Shown: positions 8,460 to 16,718 of the stretch, piece by piece
Numbering within the stretch: the stretch's first letter is position 1
Layout of the letters: the number at the start of each line of letters is the position of its first letter
Source of the DNA: Solirubrobacteraceae bacterium
Lineage (GTDB): Bacteria; Actinomycetota; Thermoleophilia; Solirubrobacterales; Solirubrobacteraceae
DNA: 64,000 nt
Assembly (NCBI GenBank): GCA_024711025.1
Contig: JANJTP010000051.1
Span: forward strand, 1 to 64,000
Reading direction: 5' to 3'
Made by a program: the position numbers and the translations under genes
The notes under the pieces: model-generated
Told to the model about the DNA's origin: nothing
Seen by the model: only the letters and a program-made list of their open reading frames with translations
Databases searched by the model: none

Positions 8460-9179
8460 ATGACGCCAGACGGCGACGCCACCCACGTTCCGCGCACCGC
8501 GGACGAGGAGCTGCTCGGGGCTCAGGCGCCGCTCGTCGTCACCGAGCGCAGCGACGTCCAGCGGGTCGTCGGCATCGGGGAGGAGCTCGAGGACGGCTTC
8601 CAGGCGCTCTCCGGGATCACCTGCGGGATCTCGCTCTTCGGGTCGGCGCGCCTCGGCGAGACCCATCCCGACTACCTGCTCGCTCGCGAAACGGCGCGCC
8701 GCCTCGGCGAAGCGGGCTTCACGATCATCACCGGCGGCGGTCCGGGGATCATGGAGGCCGGCAATCGCGGCGCGTGGGACGCCGGCGCGCTGTCCGTCGG
8801 CTTGAACATCGTCCTGCCGCAGGAGCAGGAGCCCAACCCCTACCAGGACATCGCGCTCACGTTCGAGCACTTCTTCACTCGCAAGGTGATGTTCGTCCGC
8901 TATGCGACCGGCTTCGTCGTCTTCCCCGGCGGCTACGGGACGCTCGACGAGCTGTTCGAGGCGCTGAACCTCATCATCACCGAGAAGGTCCATCACTTCC
9001 CCGTCGTGCTCGTCGGCGGCGACCATTGGACGGGGCTCGTCGACTGGCTGCGCGAGCGGGCGGTCGGCGAGGGCATGCTGACGGCGCACGAGGTCGGCCT
9101 CCTGCGCGTGTGCGACGAGCCGGCCGCGATCGTGCGGCTGGCGCAGGCGGGGGCTCGCGCTCAGGGTCGGCTCAGCTGA
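8460..9179 (+). CDS. LOG-family nucleoside 5'-monophosphate phosphoribohydrolase (cytokinin-riboside type)
   Basis: 239 residues of the LOG/TIGR00730 family, often mislabelled lysine decarboxylase. The nucleotide-binding motif TGGGPGIMEAGNRGA is at 91-105 and the catalytic motif PGGYGTLDE at 156-164. These enzymes release the base from a nucleoside monophosphate by hydrolysis; the physiological substrate in bacteria is mostly unclear. The frame is open to 8079, but that part runs antisense through the tandem repeat, so the ATG at 8460, right behind a -10 box, is preferred. Confidence 0.9.
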   Translation: MTPDGDATHVPRTADEELLGAQAPLVVTERSDVQRVVGIGEELEDGFQALSGITCGISLFGSARLGETHPDYLLARETARRLGEAGFTIITGGGPGIMEAGNRGAWDAGALSVGLNIVLPQEQEPNPYQDIALTFEHFFTRKVMFVRYATGFVVFPGGYGTLDELFEALNLIITEKVHHFPVVLVGGDHWTGLVDWLRERAVGEGMLTAHEVGLLRVCDEPAAIVRLAQAGARAQGRLS

Positions 9180-9230
9180 TCCACGTTTGCTTCCGGCTCG
9201 CTCGGGTTGCGCCCCGGCGCTCCGCGGCGC

Positions 9231-10328
9231 TCAGCGATGCGCGAGCGGCCCGTGGCCCCCGAAGTCGCCGTGGCCCGCCGCGCCGACCGGCGGGAACCGC
9301 GCGCGGACCTCGTCGATCCAGGCGGCCATCCGCTCCGCGAGCGCGGGGTCCTCGATCTCGAGGACGTTCTCGGCGTTCTCCTCACCTGAACGCGAGAGGT
9401 TGTACGAGCCGACGAACACCGCGTCGTCGATCACGGTGAGCTTCGCGTGCATGAAGTCGTGCGGGGTGTCGGGCGCCCACTGATGCGAGGGCTTCCCGCT
9501 GAAGTGCAGCCCGTCGAGCACCCGCTCGAGCAGCGGCGCCTTCCAGCGAACCTGAGCGTTGTCCCGCCACTGGTGCAGGACCTGCTCGATCTGCGTGCGG
9601 TCGACCACGCCGGTGGCGTCGATCCGCCGCTCCTCGAGCACCTCGGCCAGCGCGGCGAGCACCGGCGCGCTCGTCAGCACCGGCGAGGCGACGCGCACTC
9701 GCCGGCGCGCGCGGTCGATCCTCGTGGCGATCCGGTGTGCCAGCTCTCGTCCGCGCCCGGGGCAGAACCAGGGCCGCACCGAGATCCCGCCGACGCTCAC
9801 CGCCGGTGCGTCGAACTCGCCGCTGTCCTCGATCCGCCGCCGCCGCCACAGCTCGTCGAAGACCCGGGAGTACGAGCGCACGAGCGTCGGCGAGCGCGCC
9901 GTCACGATCACGTTCTCCTGCAGCGACCAGGAGTCGAGCGTCCAGTTCGTAGAGCCGGCCCAGAGCGCCTCGTCGTCGCGCAGCGCGAACTTGTGGTGCA
10001 TCAGATCACCGTTCCCGTCGATCCGGCGGATCGCGGCGCCCGTGGCGGCGAGGATGTCGGGCTTGGTGCGGGGCGGCGGGCTGGCATGGCCCGGCGGCCT
10101 GGCCTCCGGGTCGTGAACGGCGATCCGCACCTGCACGCCGCGCCGGTGAGCGGCGTGCAGCGCGCCCGAAACGGAGTCGCCCAGCGCTCCCGGGATGCGC
10201 ACGTCGTAAAGCGCGAGGTCCAGCGTCCTGCGCGCCTGCGCGATCCAGTCGACGACCGACGCAGCCACCTCCTCGGCCGCCTGGCCTCCCTCGGTCAGCG
10301 TGTGCAGCTCGAGCGCGCGGTCGCCCAT
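9231..10328 (-). CDS. Phospholipase D-like protein with two HKD motifs
   Basis: 365 residues. The first HxK motif is HHKFALRDDEALWAGSTNW (from residue 111) and the second HAKLTVIDDAVFVGSYNLS (from 294), giving the two half-sites of a PLD active site. Overall layout is like cardiolipin synthase or PLD-type nucleases, but there are no N-terminal membrane segments, so a soluble phosphodiesterase acting on lipid or nucleic acid is likely. The start ATG at 10328 sits seven bases after a TAGGCT box; the much longer upstream open frame is the antisense of the M20 peptidase gene. Confidence 0.82.
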   Translation of the reverse strand: MGDRALELHTLTEGGQAAEEVAASVVDWIAQARRTLDLALYDVRIPGALGDSVSGALHAAHRRGVQVRIAVHDPEARPPGHASPPPRTKPDILAATGAAIRRIDGNGDLMHHKFALRDDEALWAGSTNWTLDSWSLQENVIVTARSPTLVRSYSRVFDELWRRRRIEDSGEFDAPAVSVGGISVRPWFCPGRGRELAHRIATRIDRARRRVRVASPVLTSAPVLAALAEVLEERRIDATGVVDRTQIEQVLHQWRDNAQVRWKAPLLERVLDGLHFSGKPSHQWAPDTPHDFMHAKLTVIDDAVFVGSYNLSRSGEENAENVLEIEDPALAERMAAWIDEVRARFPPVGAAGHGDFGGHGPLAHR

Positions 10329-10335
10329 CGCGGCC

Positions 10336-10341
10336 AGCCTA
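10336..10341 (-). promoter_or_regulatory. Leaderless -10 box for the PLD-like gene
   Basis: TAGGCT on the minus strand, seven bases ahead of the ATG at 10328, with no Shine-Dalgarno in between. Confidence 0.4.
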
Positions 10342-10461
10342 CGCGGCCGTCCCGACGCGAGCCGTTCGCCCTGCGGCGCGAAACGGACGGGAGGAGGGCC
10401 GGCCTCGGAGGCGGCCGGCCGGAGGGCCGTCTCGACGCGAATGGTGGGAGGGTACGGCGCG

Positions 10462-11601
10462 ATGCCCGCAGCCTGGATCGAGGAGCACGCCGAGCGGCTC
10501 GCCGCGCGCGCCGAGCGCGACGCCGAGGCGCTCGTCGCCGTCTCCTCGCCCTCGGGGGACGCCGCAGCGGCCGAGGAGGTCGTGGCGGTCGCCGCGGCGC
10601 TCGCGCCGGCCGAGGCGGAGGTCGACCGCATCGAGTGCTCCTCGTCGGGCCATGCGCCGGACCTCCTCGTGCGCCTCGCCGGGCCCGGCGCGTGCCGGAT
10701 CCTGCTGCTCGGCCATCTCGACACCGTCGTCGCGCACGGTGCGCACGTGCCGGCGCGGCGCGCGGGCGCGCTCCTGTACGGCTCGGGGACGCTCGACATG
10801 AAGGGCGGCGTCGCGATCGCCCTCGGTCTGATGCACGCCCTCCGCGACCGTCCGGAGGTGGGTGAGGCGGCCCTGCTCCTCGTCAACGACGAGGAGTGGC
10901 GCACGGCGCCGTTCGCCCACGCGAGTCGCTTCGCCGGCTTCGACGCCTGCCTCTGCTTCGAGGCCGGCGAGCGCGATGCGCGAGGCCGCGAGGCGGTCGT
11001 CGTACGGCGCAAGGCGGCCGGGGCGATCCGCGTGACGGCCCACGGGCGGGCGGCACACTCCGGCGCGGCGCCCGATGCCGGGGTGAGCGCCCTGCTCGCG
11101 CTGGCCGACGTCGCGCGCCTGGTCGCCGGGCTGAGCGATCCTGGCGGCGCCGACCGGCTGACCGCCGTCCCGACGATCCTGCGCAGCGGTGAGGCGCTGA
11201 ACGTCGTGCCGGCCGCCGGCGAGCTCGTCTGCGACGTGCGTGCCGACAGCGTCGAGGCGCTCCGCCGCGTGCGCGCGGCGATCCCGGAGCGCATCGGCAA
11301 GGCCCGGATCGAGGCCGTCCTCGAGCGCGAGTGGCCGGGTATGGACGCACGATCGGCCGTCGCCCCGATCCTCGACCACGCGGGGGAGGCGCTCGGCCGC
11401 CCGGTCGTCGCCGCGGACCGCGGCGGCGCGAGCGACGCGAGCCATTTCGCGACCGTCATCGAGGCGACGATCGACGGGCTCGGTCCGATCGGCGAGCACG
11501 GCCACCACCCCGACGAGCACATCGACCTCGGCACGCTCGCCGCGCGCTCCGAGGTCGCGCTCGCCGTCGCCGATGCCGTCCTGCGCCGAGGTTTCCCGTA
11601 A
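10462..11601 (+). CDS. M20-family metallopeptidase/deacylase (carboxypeptidase G2 or ArgE/DapE-like)
   Basis: 379 residues. Metal and catalytic residues are visible: H85-x-D87 in GHLDT, D112 in GTLDMKGG, E144-E145 in VNDEEW, and a late GEHGHHPDEHIDLG carrying a further ligand. Fold order (catalytic, dimerisation, catalytic) is that of M20 peptidases, with the helper-domain motif GRAAHSGAAPDAGVSA. It should hydrolyse an N-acyl amino acid or small peptide with two zinc ions; the substrate cannot be told. The ATG at 10462 follows GGGAGGG at 10446-10452, which decides the start over the in-frame ATG at 10441. Confidence 0.85.
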   Translation: MPAAWIEEHAERLAARAERDAEALVAVSSPSGDAAAAEEVVAVAAALAPAEAEVDRIECSSSGHAPDLLVRLAGPGACRILLLGHLDTVVAHGAHVPARRAGALLYGSGTLDMKGGVAIALGLMHALRDRPEVGEAALLLVNDEEWRTAPFAHASRFAGFDACLCFEAGERDARGREAVVVRRKAAGAIRVTAHGRAAHSGAAPDAGVSALLALADVARLVAGLSDPGGADRLTAVPTILRSGEALNVVPAAGELVCDVRADSVEALRRVRAAIPERIGKARIEAVLEREWPGMDARSAVAPILDHAGEALGRPVVAADRGGASDASHFATVIEATIDGLGPIGEHGHHPDEHIDLGTLAARSEVALAVADAVLRRGFP

Positions 11602-11630
11602 CCCGCAAGCCATCCGTCGCAGGACTCCGG

Positions 11631-11636
11631 TAGTGT
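11631..11636 (+). promoter_or_regulatory. -10 box for the riboswitch-controlled hydrolase gene
   Basis: TAGTGT at 11631-11636 lies just before the predicted 5' end of the riboswitch; a -35 box is not clear. Confidence 0.35.
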
Positions 11637-11644
11637 GCCGCGAA

Positions 11645-11800
11645 CGTTGAACCAGCCGAGTCCCCGAGGAGCCCAACCTCGGGGAGCGGGGGACCCAATG
11701 GCCACCAGCTAGGTGGCCGGGGGCGAATCGTCGCCATCGAGCGGCGTAGCGCGGCCCTTTTCGCGCGAGCCCGACAGCTAACCCCGTAGGCGCTCCAAGA
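11645..11800 (+). promoter_or_regulatory. ydaO/yuaA-type c-di-AMP riboswitch
   Basis: The 5' leader of the NlpC/P60 gene carries the ydaO landmarks in order: stem CCCCGAGG (11662-11669) with CCTCGGGG (11677-11684), then GCGGGGGACCCA (11686-11697), hairpin GGCCACC/GGTGGCC (11700-11718), GGGGGCGAATC (from 11719), and the closing GACAGCTAACCCCGTAGGC (11773-11791). In actinobacteria this class controls cell-wall hydrolase genes and normally turns expression off when c-di-AMP is high. A GAGGGGG ribosome site directly follows, so control of translation or termination is possible. Confidence 0.9.
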
Positions 11801-11812
11801 GGGGGTTTCCCC

Positions 11813-12949
11813 GTGCTGCACCTACGTCGCACCTTCCTGCCATTGCTCGCCCTCGGCGCGCTCGCCGTCACGGCGGCCCCGGCCACCGCGCAGACCGCGG
11901 CCTCGTCGCCGTCGGCCACCGTCGAGTCGGGCGCCGTCTCCCCGTCCGCGCAAGGACCGCTCCATCGCGTCACGGCGAAGAGCCTGAAGGTCGGCGCCAC
12001 CGGTACGAACGTCCGCCGCCTGCAGGCGCTGCTGACCGGCGTCGGGCTCCCGACCGAGATCACCGGCGAGTACGGCTCCGAGACCGCGCGCTCCGTCCAG
12101 CGCTTCCAGTTCGTCTCCGGCCTGCAGACCAGCGGCCTGAGCGGCCCGATGACGCTGAGGGCCCTGCACGCCGCCGCAAGCGCCGCGCACAGCGCCGGCT
12201 CGCGTGGCGGCCTGCGCTTCGGCCAGAGCGTCGTCACCCCCAAGCGCCTTGGCAGCCGCATCCCGGTCGTGCGCGGGATGAGCGGCCAGGACGTGCTGCG
12301 CCTCCAGGACTACCTGCGCCGGGTCCGCGTCAAGGGCGCTCCTCGACCCGACGGCGAGTTCGGCTCGCGCACGCTGGCGGCCGTCAGGCGCTTCGAGCGT
12401 ACGACGAAGCGGCCGGTCGACGGGCGGATGGACGCCGGCGATCTCTTCCGACTGCTCACCGAGGTCGGCGGGGATGCCGCACCCGGCGACCTGGGTGACC
12501 CGGGCGACGCGGAGCTGCCCGCCCCGCAGCTCGCTCCCGGCGACAAGGCCAAGCTCGGCTCCAACGGCCTCGCGATCGCGCCCGAGGACGCGCCGGAGGA
12601 GGTCAAGCAGGTCATCGCGGCCGGCAACAAGATCGCCAAGAAGCCCTACAAGTGGGGCGGCGGCCATGGGCGCTGGGAGGACTCCGGCTACGACTGCTCC
12701 GGGTCGGTCTCCTACGCCCTTCGGGGAGGCGGCCTGCTCAAGAGCCCGCTGCCGTCCTACGGCTTCTTCAAGTGGGGCGACTCCGGCAAGGGCACCTGGA
12801 TCACGATCTACACGAACTCGGGTCACATGTACATGGTCGTCGCCGGCCTGCGATTCGACACGAGCGGTCGCGGCGCCAAGGGCTCTCGCTGGCAGAAGGC
12901 GATGCGTGACCCGTCGAGCTTCAGGGTCCGCCACCCCGCGGGCTTCTGA
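11813..12949 (+). CDS. Secreted cell-wall hydrolase: two peptidoglycan-binding domains plus NlpC/P60-like domain
   Basis: 378 residues from a GTG. Residues 1-26 are a signal peptide ending in AQT. Two PG_binding_1 repeats follow (about 57-117 with LKVGATGTNVRRLQALL, and 152-218 with GMSGQDVLRLQDYL). The C-terminal part from about 265 has YDCSGSVSYAL with catalytic C295 and a conserved H338 in SGHMYMVV, fitting NlpC/P60 endopeptidases. The enzyme would cut stem peptides outside the membrane. Expression is under the c-di-AMP riboswitch just upstream, linking wall cleavage to the osmotic second messenger. Confidence 0.88.
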   Translation: MLHLRRTFLPLLALGALAVTAAPATAQTAASSPSATVESGAVSPSAQGPLHRVTAKSLKVGATGTNVRRLQALLTGVGLPTEITGEYGSETARSVQRFQFVSGLQTSGLSGPMTLRALHAAASAAHSAGSRGGLRFGQSVVTPKRLGSRIPVVRGMSGQDVLRLQDYLRRVRVKGAPRPDGEFGSRTLAAVRRFERTTKRPVDGRMDAGDLFRLLTEVGGDAAPGDLGDPGDAELPAPQLAPGDKAKLGSNGLAIAPEDAPEEVKQVIAAGNKIAKKPYKWGGGHGRWEDSGYDCSGSVSYALRGGGLLKSPLPSYGFFKWGDSGKGTWITIYTNSGHMYMVVAGLRFDTSGRGAKGSRWQKAMRDPSSFRVRHPAGF

Positions 12950-13034
12950 CGCGCCGCTCCCCCCGGAGCGGTGAGGGCGACGGGACTGCGCCCCCCGGTC
13001 CCGTCGCCTCCGCGCGGCGCACGGGCGCCGGCGA

Positions 13035-13448
13035 TCAGTCGCCGGCGTCCGGGCGCCTGCGCTCGGCCTTCCGCCGCGCCCGGCGGTGCTTGACGGCCAG
13101 GCGCTCCTCGCGCGCCGCGCGGCTCGGCCGCGTCGGGTGTCGAGGGCGGCGGACCGCGAGCGCCCGCCCAAGTCGCTCGCGCAGCCGCTCGAGCGCGAGC
13201 TCGCGGTTGCGCGCCTGGCTGCGCGCGTCCTGGGCGACCGCGCGCACCACGGGACCGCAGCGCCCGGCGACCCGCGCGCGCTGCTCGGCGCTCAGCGTCT
13301 CGGACGCGCCCACGTCGAAGCTCGCCTCGACGCGTGAGGCCGTGACGTTCGCGTGCTGGCCGCCCGGGCCGGACGAGCGACTCGCGCGCAGCACTATCTC
13401 GCGCAGCGGGATCGCGACGTCGGCCGTGATGCGCAGCGGATCCTCCAT
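13035..13448 (-). CDS. arfB: Ribosome-rescue peptidyl-tRNA hydrolase ArfB (YaeJ)
   Basis: 137 residues. The catalytic GGQ is at 29-31 in SSGPGGQHANVTASRVE, the pattern shared with class I release factors but without a codon-recognition domain. The C-terminus is a basic tail (RRARRKAERRRP) that in ArfB enters the empty mRNA channel of stalled ribosomes. ATG 13448 starts the family sequence; the longer upstream frame is Arg-rich antisense sequence. Confidence 0.88.
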   Translation of the reverse strand: MEDPLRITADVAIPLREIVLRASRSSGPGGQHANVTASRVEASFDVGASETLSAEQRARVAGRCGPVVRAVAQDARSQARNRELALERLRERLGRALAVRRPRHPTRPSRAAREERLAVKHRRARRKAERRRPDAGD

Positions 13449-13611
13449 CGCGCCACATCGTCTCGCAGACGCGGGACGGCGCCGGCGCCGGCCTCTTCGT
13501 CGCCGGCCCGCCGAACGGGTGCCCTGCGTCATCCCGCCTGCGTCGGCCGTCGACAGCGATGCCGAGGCAGGGGCCGTCCGGGCGTCAGCTCGCCGCCCGC
13601 CGGCGGGTCGT

Positions 13612-13617
13612 TAGCGT
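13612..13617 (+). promoter_or_regulatory. Leaderless -10 box of the disulfide-oxidoreductase gene
   Basis: TAGCGT, seven bases before ATG 13625; no ribosome-binding sequence between them. Confidence 0.4.
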
Positions 13618-13624
13618 CACGGCG

Positions 13625-15049
13625 ATGGCAAGCGACAGCTACGACCTCGTCGTCTGCGGCCTCGGCTCGGCCGGGATGGTCGCCGCGCAGCTCGCGCACC
13701 GACTCGGGCTGCGTGTCGCAGGCGTCGAGGCCGGCCGGATCGGCGGCGACTGCCTCTGGAGCGGCTGCGTGCCGAGCAAGGCGCTCGTCGCCTCGGCGCG
13801 CGTCGCGCACGTCATGCGCGAAGCCGGCCGCTGGGGGATCGAGCCGGCTCCGCCGCGGGTCGACCTGGCCCGTGTCTGGCGGCGGATCCACGAGGTCCAG
13901 GAGGAGCTGGCGGCAAGTGACGACAGCCCGCAGCGACTGCGCTCGCTCGGGATCGAAGTCGTCGAGGGCCGCGCCTCGCTGGGCGCGGTCGGCGAGGTGC
14001 GAGCCGGCGATCGCGTCCTGCGCACGCGCTTCGCGCTGGTCTGCACCGGCAGCTCGCCGTCGACGCCGGACCTGCCCGGGGTCGAGGACGTCGACTTCCT
14101 CACCACTCGGTCGCTCTGGGCGCGCGAGGCGCCTCCCGCGAGCCTGACGATCCTCGGCGGCGGCCCGGCGAGCGTCGAGCTCGCCCAGTCGCTGCGACGG
14201 CTCGGCGTCGAGACGACGCTGCTCGTGGAGGAGGGGCGCCTCTTGATGGACGAAGAGCCGGTCCACGCCGACGAGCTCGCCGGGATCCTGCGCGCCGAAG
14301 GCGTCCGCCTGGCGTGCGAGGTACACCCGCTCGCCGCCCGCCGCGAGGGCTCGGCGACGGTTCTCGAGACCGCTGCGGCAGACGGCACGGAGGCGAGCTG
14401 GCGCGCCGACGCGCTGCTTGCCGCGAGCGGTCGCGCGCCGAACGTCGCCGCCCTGGGGCTCGAGGCTCACGGCATCCGCTGGGGTCCGAACGGGATCGTC
14501 GCCGACGGCAGCGGCCGCACGGCGGCACCATGGGTCTACGCGGTCGGTGACGTGACGGGAAGGCATCTCTCGGCCCACGCCGCGGCAGCCGAGGCGGCGC
14601 GGGCCGTCCGCACGATGCTGTTTCCCGGCGTTGCTCGCGGGCCCGCCGTCGTCCCGCGCTGCACGTTCACCGACCCTGAGCTCGCCGCGGTCGGGCTGAG
14701 CGAGGACGAGGCGCGCGAGGCGCACGGGTCGGGGGTCGTGTGTGTATGGGAGCGCTCGCTGGAGAAGGTCGACCGCGCGCGCATCGACGGCCGTACCGCC
14801 GGCTCGATGCGAATCGTCACCGCTCGCGGACGGGTCGCGGGCGCGAGCGTGCTGGCGCCCTGCGCCGGCGAGCTGATCGGCGAGCTGACCCACGCCGTCG
14901 AACAGCGCTGGAAGCTCGCGCGGCTCGCCGCCGCGGTCCACGTGTATCCGTCGCTGGCGACCACCATCCAGGAGCTCGCCGCGGACGCGGCGATCGCCGC
15001 CTCGCGCCCGGTCCGCGGGGTCGCTCGCTTCACCCGTAAGAAATCCTGA
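13625..15049 (+). CDS. FAD-dependent pyridine-nucleotide disulfide oxidoreductase (dihydrolipoamide dehydrogenase/mercuric reductase family)
   Basis: 474 residues. The FAD-binding start CGLGSAGMVAA, the redox pair C43/C48 in GGDCLWSGCVPSKAL, a second Rossmann motif ILGGGPASVELAQ for NAD(P)H and the FAD motif VYAVGDVTG are all present. The C-terminal interface has HVYPSLATTIQELAAD, the position of the catalytic His of this group. No lipoyl enzyme or mercury genes are nearby, so whether it acts on lipoamide, mycothiol-like disulfides or quinones is open. Confidence 0.85.
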   Translation: MASDSYDLVVCGLGSAGMVAAQLAHRLGLRVAGVEAGRIGGDCLWSGCVPSKALVASARVAHVMREAGRWGIEPAPPRVDLARVWRRIHEVQEELAASDDSPQRLRSLGIEVVEGRASLGAVGEVRAGDRVLRTRFALVCTGSSPSTPDLPGVEDVDFLTTRSLWAREAPPASLTILGGGPASVELAQSLRRLGVETTLLVEEGRLLMDEEPVHADELAGILRAEGVRLACEVHPLAARREGSATVLETAAADGTEASWRADALLAASGRAPNVAALGLEAHGIRWGPNGIVADGSGRTAAPWVYAVGDVTGRHLSAHAAAAEAARAVRTMLFPGVARGPAVVPRCTFTDPELAAVGLSEDEAREAHGSGVVCVWERSLEKVDRARIDGRTAGSMRIVTARGRVAGASVLAPCAGELIGELTHAVEQRWKLARLAAAVHVYPSLATTIQELAADAAIAASRPVRGVARFTRKKS

Positions 15050-15074
15050 CGCGGCGCCTCGGAACTGCTAGCGT
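15046..15074 (+). promoter_or_regulatory. Promoter of the cold-shock gene
   Basis: CTGACG (15046-15051) and TAGCGT (15069-15074) are 17 bp apart. The -35 overlaps the stop codon of the upstream gene. The transcript would have a leader of about 100 bases. Confidence 0.45.
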
Positions 15075-15086
15075 GCGCTACGTTCG

Positions 15087-15104
15087 GCCGGTGTTTTCAC
15101 CGGC
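15087..15104 (+). promoter_or_regulatory. Hairpin in the 5' leader of the cold-shock gene
   Basis: GCCGGTG (15087-15093), loop TTTT, CACCGGC (15098-15104): a perfect 7-bp stem near the start of a long leader. Long structured leaders are usual for cold-shock mRNAs, where folding changes with temperature. Confidence 0.5.
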
Positions 15105-15180
15105 ACCATGAAGGTGCAAGTTCGCAGGTAGCGGTCGCTTCCTTCGGGCAGCATCGTAGGACCAGGAGGAACGACTGGCT

Positions 15181-15384
15181 ATGCCCACCGGAACCGTGAA
15201 GTGGTTCAGCGACGAGAAGGGCTTCGGCTTCATCACCCCCGATGAGGGAAGCCGCGATCTCTTCGTGCACCACTCGGCGATTCAGGGCGACGGCTACCGC
15301 TCGCTCGCTGAGGGCGCGCGCGTCTCGTACGAGGAGGAGCCGAGCGACAAGGGCCCCAAGGCCGTCAACGTCGCCAAGATCTGA
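15181..15384 (+). CDS. CspA-family cold-shock protein
   Basis: 67 residues, a single OB-fold cold-shock domain. The nucleic-acid-binding motifs KGFGFITP (RNP1) and DLFVHHSAI (RNP2) are intact, and the start GTVKWF is typical. An AGGAGGA ribosome site precedes the ATG. It should bind single-stranded RNA/DNA as an RNA chaperone. Confidence 0.96.
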   Translation: MPTGTVKWFSDEKGFGFITPDEGSRDLFVHHSAIQGDGYRSLAEGARVSYEEEPSDKGPKAVNVAKI

Positions 15385-15405
15385 GCTGAGCCGAGCTGCT
15401 CGGCC

Positions 15406-15442
15406 ACCGGCGCCGGATGCTCGTCCATCCGCGGGCGCCGGT
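15406..15442 (+). terminator. Terminator hairpin of the cold-shock gene
   Basis: ACCGGCGCC (15406-15414) and GGCGCCGGT (15434-15442) form a 9-bp stem followed by TTC. Confidence 0.5.
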
Positions 15443-15455
15443 TTCAGGATTCGCT

Positions 15456-15483
15456 CGAAGGGCTTCCGTGAGGGAGCCCTTCG
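15456..15483 (+). terminator. Second hairpin after the cold-shock gene
   Basis: CGAAGGGCT (15456-15464) and AGCCCTTCG (15475-15483) form a perfect 9-bp stem with a 10-base loop, 13 bp after the first hairpin. Confidence 0.45.
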
Positions 15484-15542
15484 TCGATCTCGGGGCGCGT
15501 CGATGGTCAACCGGGGATGGCGGCCAGCGATCGAGGCTCGCG

Positions 15543-15548
15543 TACCCT
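15543..15548 (+). promoter_or_regulatory. Leaderless -10 box of the acyl-CoA dehydrogenase gene
   Basis: TACCCT, seven bases before ATG 15556. Confidence 0.4.
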
Positions 15549-15555
15549 TCGTAGC

Positions 15556-16704
15556 ATGTCCGCTGCGGCGACCGGCGCCTACGAGCTCCCGCGCGAGCAC
15601 CTCGACTTTCGCGACGCGATCCGCCGGATCGCCCAGGAGCGGATAGCGCCGCGCGCGCACGACATCGACGAGCGGGCCGAGTATCCCTGGGACGTGCGGC
15701 GGCTGCTTGCCGAGAACGACATCCTCGGCCTCCCGTTCGACGAGCAGCACGGCGGCACCGGCACCGGGCAGCTCATGCTCACCCTCGCGGTCGAGGAGAT
15801 CGCCAAGGCATGCGCGTCGTCGGCGCTCATCCTCATGGTCCAGGATCTCGGCACGCTGCCGATCCGGCTGTTCGGCTCCGACGATCTGAAGTCGCGGCTC
15901 CTGCCCGCCTGCGCCAGCGGCGAGCGGACTCCGGCGTTCGCGCTCTCCGAGGCCGATGCCGGCTCCGACCCAGCGGCGATGCGAACGACGGCGTGGCTCG
16001 ACGGCGACGAATGGGTGATCAACGGCTCCAAGAGCTGGATCACCAACGCCGGCATCGCCGACTTCTACGTCGTCTTCGCCTCGACCGATCGCGAGCTGCG
16101 GCGCACGACGGCGTTCGTCGTCGAGGCCGATCGGCCCGGCGTGTCGGTCGCCCGGCTCGAGAAGAAGATGGGGATCAAGGGCTCGCCCACCGGCTCGCCC
16201 GTCTTCGAGGACGTGCGCGTGCCGGTCGCCAACGTCGTAGGCGAGCCCGGCACGGGCCTGCAGGTGGCGTTCGGGACGCTCGAGCGCTCGCGGCTCGGCG
16301 CGGCCGCCCAGGCGGTCGGGATCGCCCAGGGTGCGATCGACTACGCCAACGGGTACGCCAAGGAGCGGGTGACGTTCGGCAGGGCGATCCACGAGCACCA
16401 GGCGATCGGCTTCAAGCTGGCGGAGATGGAGGCGCGAACCGCTGCCGCTCGCGAGCTGACCTACCGCGCGAGCGCGGCGGCGGACCGCGACGAGCCGGAC
16501 CTCGCCAAGTGGACGTCGATGGCCAAGCTCGTCGCCGCCGACACGGCGATGTGGGTCGCGACCGAGGCCGTCCAGATCCTCGGCGGCTACGGCTACGTCA
16601 GCGAGTTCCCCGTCGAGCGGATGATGCGCGACGCCAAGATCACGCAGATCTACGAAGGCACGAGCGAGATCCAGCGGCTCGTGATCTCGCGAGCGATGCG
16701 CTGA
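15556..16704 (+). CDS. Acyl-CoA dehydrogenase
   Basis: 382 residues with the standard three-part fold. FAD contacts and substrate loop FALSEADAGSD and WITNAGIADFYVVFA are present. The catalytic base is E367 in QIYEGTSEIQRLVISRAM, the position used by short- and medium-chain enzymes. It introduces the alpha-beta double bond in fatty-acid or branched acyl-CoA oxidation. The SDR and thiolase at 17429-19661 supply later steps of the same cycle; no enoyl-CoA hydratase lies in the window. Confidence 0.93.
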   Translation: MSAAATGAYELPREHLDFRDAIRRIAQERIAPRAHDIDERAEYPWDVRRLLAENDILGLPFDEQHGGTGTGQLMLTLAVEEIAKACASSALILMVQDLGTLPIRLFGSDDLKSRLLPACASGERTPAFALSEADAGSDPAAMRTTAWLDGDEWVINGSKSWITNAGIADFYVVFASTDRELRRTTAFVVEADRPGVSVARLEKKMGIKGSPTGSPVFEDVRVPVANVVGEPGTGLQVAFGTLERSRLGAAAQAVGIAQGAIDYANGYAKERVTFGRAIHEHQAIGFKLAEMEARTAAARELTYRASAAADRDEPDLAKWTSMAKLVAADTAMWVATEAVQILGGYGYVSEFPVERMMRDAKITQIYEGTSEIQRLVISRAMR

Positions 16705-16718
16705 GCGGGACCGATCCG

